Shown here one piece after another: positions 61,437 to 64,000 of a DNA stretch of 64,000 nt. The stretch comes from Zhengitettix transpicula (Eukaryota > Arthropoda > Insecta > Orthoptera > Tetrigidae), in contig CM073592.1 in the NCBI GenBank assembly GCA_037074705.1, positions 26,880,629 to 26,944,628 on the forward strand, given 5' to 3'. Made by a program: the position numbers and the translations under genes. The notes beneath the pieces are model-generated. The model was not told the origin of the DNA. It saw only the letters and a program-made list of their open reading frames with translations, and searched no databases. Within the stretch, counting starts at the first letter, position 1. Each line of letters starts with the position of its first letter.

Positions 61437-61650
61437 ACCCGTCATCGGAAGGGACTAAATGCCCGACCTCTCTGATGCAGGTTTCTCAAGGGGTTTCCCT
61501 GAATTGCCGGGAAGGATCCTTAAACCATAGCCCGGGGGCCCTAGTCAACTCATGGCTACCTTCCTCTACCCTTCCGCATCCCCCACTTTCAAGTCCCTTC
61601 CTATGCTATTAAAGGTGAGTTGCCGCCACGTGGATTACCCACTCCTGCGT
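61437..61650 (+). mobile_element. Retro-A copy, tail lost
   Basis: GTCATCGGAAGGGACTAAAT through GGATCCTTAAACCATAGCCC and CCTCTACCCTTCCGCATCCC to TATGCTATTAAAGGTGAGTT. It is truncated at both ends relative to 25850-26384. Confidence 0.7.
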
Positions 61651-62159
61651 TCAGAAAAGAATCCGTACCTTCTTTGCCGAAACAAAACATTAATACGAAA
61701 CGTGGTAGAACAAGAACGATTTATATTGCAATAGAGAAGCTTTCGGATACTTTAGTACCAACAAAATAAATTGATAATATTAATATCGGCCTCCATTCGA
61801 AAAAAGACCATCCTTATTCCACTGATGGTAAGTTCGTTTTGGTTTACCGCGTGATCAACTATGTTTTTGTCCATACTGATGCTTTCTTCAGTTACGATGG
61901 TTTTTTTTGGGGGGGGGAGGGGGGGAGGGGGGGAGAATTCCATTCATTGTCCTTGGTGTGGAAAAACAATGCTTTTAAAATGAGATTGAAGATTGTTGAG
62001 GCCAACATAAAAAAAATGGTTTCCTCTGGGGCCAGACATATGGTTTTATGACAATGTGCTACAAAAGTGTAACATGTCGATGAATCAGTAAACAGCTTTA
62101 TTTTATTTTCTTAAATGAACATTTATAAAATAAATAACTACTGCCAAAATATTTGATGA
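61651..62159. other. Spacer with G-rich tract
   Basis: 61909-61934 has runs of 9, 7 and 7 G separated by single A, with G-quadruplex potential. The rest is featureless. Confidence 0.5.
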
Positions 62160-62400
62160 ATTTTATATCTTCCGGAAGTGTTATAATATTTTATTTGATA
62201 ATCGTGTAAAGGATTTTATGGTTTGTTAAATTTTATGAATATTTTTTTAGGTGAATTTTTAAAAAAAATGTTATTGTGTATCTTCTGGAAGTGTTATAAT
62301 TTTTTATTTGATAATCGTGTAAAGGATTTTATAGTTTGTTAAATTATATGAATTTTTTTTTTAGGTGAATTTAAAAAAAAATTTAAAAAAATTTTATTGT
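62160..62400 (+). repeat. Tandem duplication, about 115-bp unit, two copies
   Basis: ATCTTC(C/T)GGAAGTGTTATAAT then TTATTTGATAATCGTGTAAA and TTTTTTAGGTGAATTT recur in the same order starting near 62166 and 62280, with few differences. Confidence 0.85.
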
Positions 62401-63726
62401 GTATAGACGATAAAGCGAATGGACAGTGCGGTTGACTGGACTTCCCAGGTGGGTACAAAGGGTTTCACGTCACCGCCGCTTGGTCGTTTTTGGTTAAATA
62501 ACACGAGTTACATATATAGTGACGATCTCTCCCCTCTACTTTGAGTACTATGCGTGCCATGGGGTCACTATATAGAGCCGCTGAGGTGGAGGGGACGGAC
62601 CAGTCACCTCGCAGCAGTCATCAGGTACGTGCAGACTTTGCGTATCTCATCCGCGACCTTCCTTTGGCTTTCTCACTCTCAACACTTGTCCTGACCAGTG
62701 ACAAGGACCCTCGAAGGCCGCTTCACCGATAAGTGTTGGAAGCTTCCCACGTGAAGCTTCGTCTCCATCGTCTGTGCCATAAAGAAACCGTAAAGTCCGC
62801 AGTTGTTGAAGTAACGGCAGACCGGACCAGGCAGGTCCAAATCTCAAGCAGGAAACCTTCAGATTGTTGGTGCGACTTTTGTAATGATCACGTTCTAATC
62901 AATTCGGAAATTATAATCCATTAATAACAATTCAGACCTCATAGAAGTTAACAGGCGCACTGTGTAGGTTGTTTCACTAATCACAAATAACAACATTAAG
63001 TGAAAACTAAGGATATCAAGCAGAAGCTGTACTAAATTAAGTTTTACGTAAAGGAAATATTAATATAGAGATGTCTTGATGTTATCGACGTCCATGATCG
63101 ATTGATATCGAGATTCGGCGTCGATAAAGTTTTGTAATAACTGATTACCACGTATAATTACGCCTTGGGTTCACAATCAATAGTTGCACATCACGTTACT
63201 AGTTTAAGGTAAATTTTATTGTGCAAACTGGTTTTCCAGAATAATTTGGAACTTTTTTTTTATCGTTAACTACTAATTACAATAAGTTGAGTTTAATCTT
63301 CTGTCACGAATACCGCTATATTTATTGATTAATACGGTCATTGTTATAATTCATAACATAAATACGCGTATACTATGGATTTTATAAAAATTTTGATTCA
63401 TAGTTTTTAATATTGCAATTTTAATAATTAGATCAGTAACATTAATCGTTCTACTTTAGATGCAACAACTTAATTATATATTCCGTATTTAAACTTAAGG
63501 CTTCAATGTAAAAAAATTACAATTGCGCATAATATGATGACTGTGGTTACTCCAAAAGCTTCTTCCACTACTAATTTAAATAATGTGAAGAAACAAGAGT
63601 GTGCGTTCACTCGCGCCATTATGGACAAGGTTCGCTTTGAATCGAGAAAGCACTAATTATATTGTTTATTGAGTTTTATTTCAACGAATTCCTTTACATT
63701 AAAATGGAAAAATATCCAATATATTG
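62401..63726. other. Intergenic; weak promoter-like segment
   Basis: TATATAG at about 62512 precedes a GC-rich open stretch ending at a strong donor-like CATCAG|GTACGT (donor at 62625). No protein is recognised. The remainder to 63726 is AT-rich and featureless. Confidence 0.35.
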
Positions 63727-63840
63727 TTCTCGGAGTTCAACCGGGTTTTGCACAATTATATTAGAACGCAACGTTTCGACGACTAAAAGCTCTGTCGTCA
63801 TCTTCTAGGCGAAGTGTCGGAACCATTCCATTGCATATAT
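63727..63840. repeat. Foldback element fragment
   Basis: TTCTCGGAGTTCAACCGGG and CAACGTTTCGACGACTAAAA, then GCTCTGTCGTCATCTTCTAG, match 34594-34772 and 48721-50085. The right arm is not seen before the LTR begins. Confidence 0.6.
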
Positions 63841-63844
63841 ATAT

Positions 63845-64000
63845 TGTAATAATTAAATATAATATGAATGTGGCGTTTCCAAATAAAAGAAACTTAAGTG
63901 AAAACTATTAAACAAGATTTATTAACAATTTTAAAACAAGTATAAAATACAAAGAATATTTGGGATCTCAGGGTCTTGAACTGGGTTTGATAAATGGCAG
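63845..64000 (-). mobile_element. Solo or full LTR, cut by the window end
   Basis: Starts TGTAATAATTAAATATAATA after an ATATAT run and matches 46728-46890 closely. Whether internal retroelement sequence follows cannot be seen. Confidence 0.75.

Overview
This is a eukaryotic nuclear window, AT-rich, with canonical GT-AG introns. The gene content points to an insect with motile sperm flagella. The density of young repeats suggests a large genome, most likely a polyneopteran such as a cockroach or termite. That placement is inference from general character, not from a search.

About 1.2-22 kb holds three real multi-exon genes. (1) YARS2, mitochondrial tyrosyl-tRNA synthetase, on the + strand: seven in-frame exons (1233-3528), with the N-terminal part outside the window. 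(2) CCDC40, the axonemal 96-nm ruler subunit, on the - strand: 13 exons (18164 down to 3673) that join into a 922-residue frame. A perfect RFX X-box lies just upstream of its start codon. (3) A DCUN1D3-like cullin-neddylation cofactor on the + strand: two coding exons, 19570-19651 and 20966-21786, 300 residues. YARS2 and CCDC40 converge on one 17-bp region holding a poly(A) signal for each strand. CCDC40 and DCUN1D3 diverge from a 1.4-kb intergenic region.

From about 22 kb to the end I recognise no gene with confidence. The region is a mosaic of repeats. It includes about 1-kb solo LTRs bounded by TG...CA, most flanked by ATAT (28.8, 35.1, 41.8, 46.7, 48.8 and 63.8 kb). A poly(A)-tailed retroposon family, called Retro-A here, has about 11 copies, two with clear target-site duplications. 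A modular family beginning AGCTGGGTGCCCGGCGTTGC carries roughly 210-330-bp internal units. There are also foldback/MITE families, a complete but dead mariner-type element with a TA duplication (58135-59358), tRNA-like SINE fragments, microsatellites, and an approximately 720-bp inverted duplication around a 1.7-kb spacer (37.0-40.2 kb). Several elements are nested, which gives relative insertion ages. Some repeats also extend into the CCDC40 introns.

The three genes do not form a pathway. They act in mitochondrial translation, ciliary/flagellar structure and cullin-RING ligase control. All boundaries and identities were read by eye; none was confirmed by alignment or transcripts.
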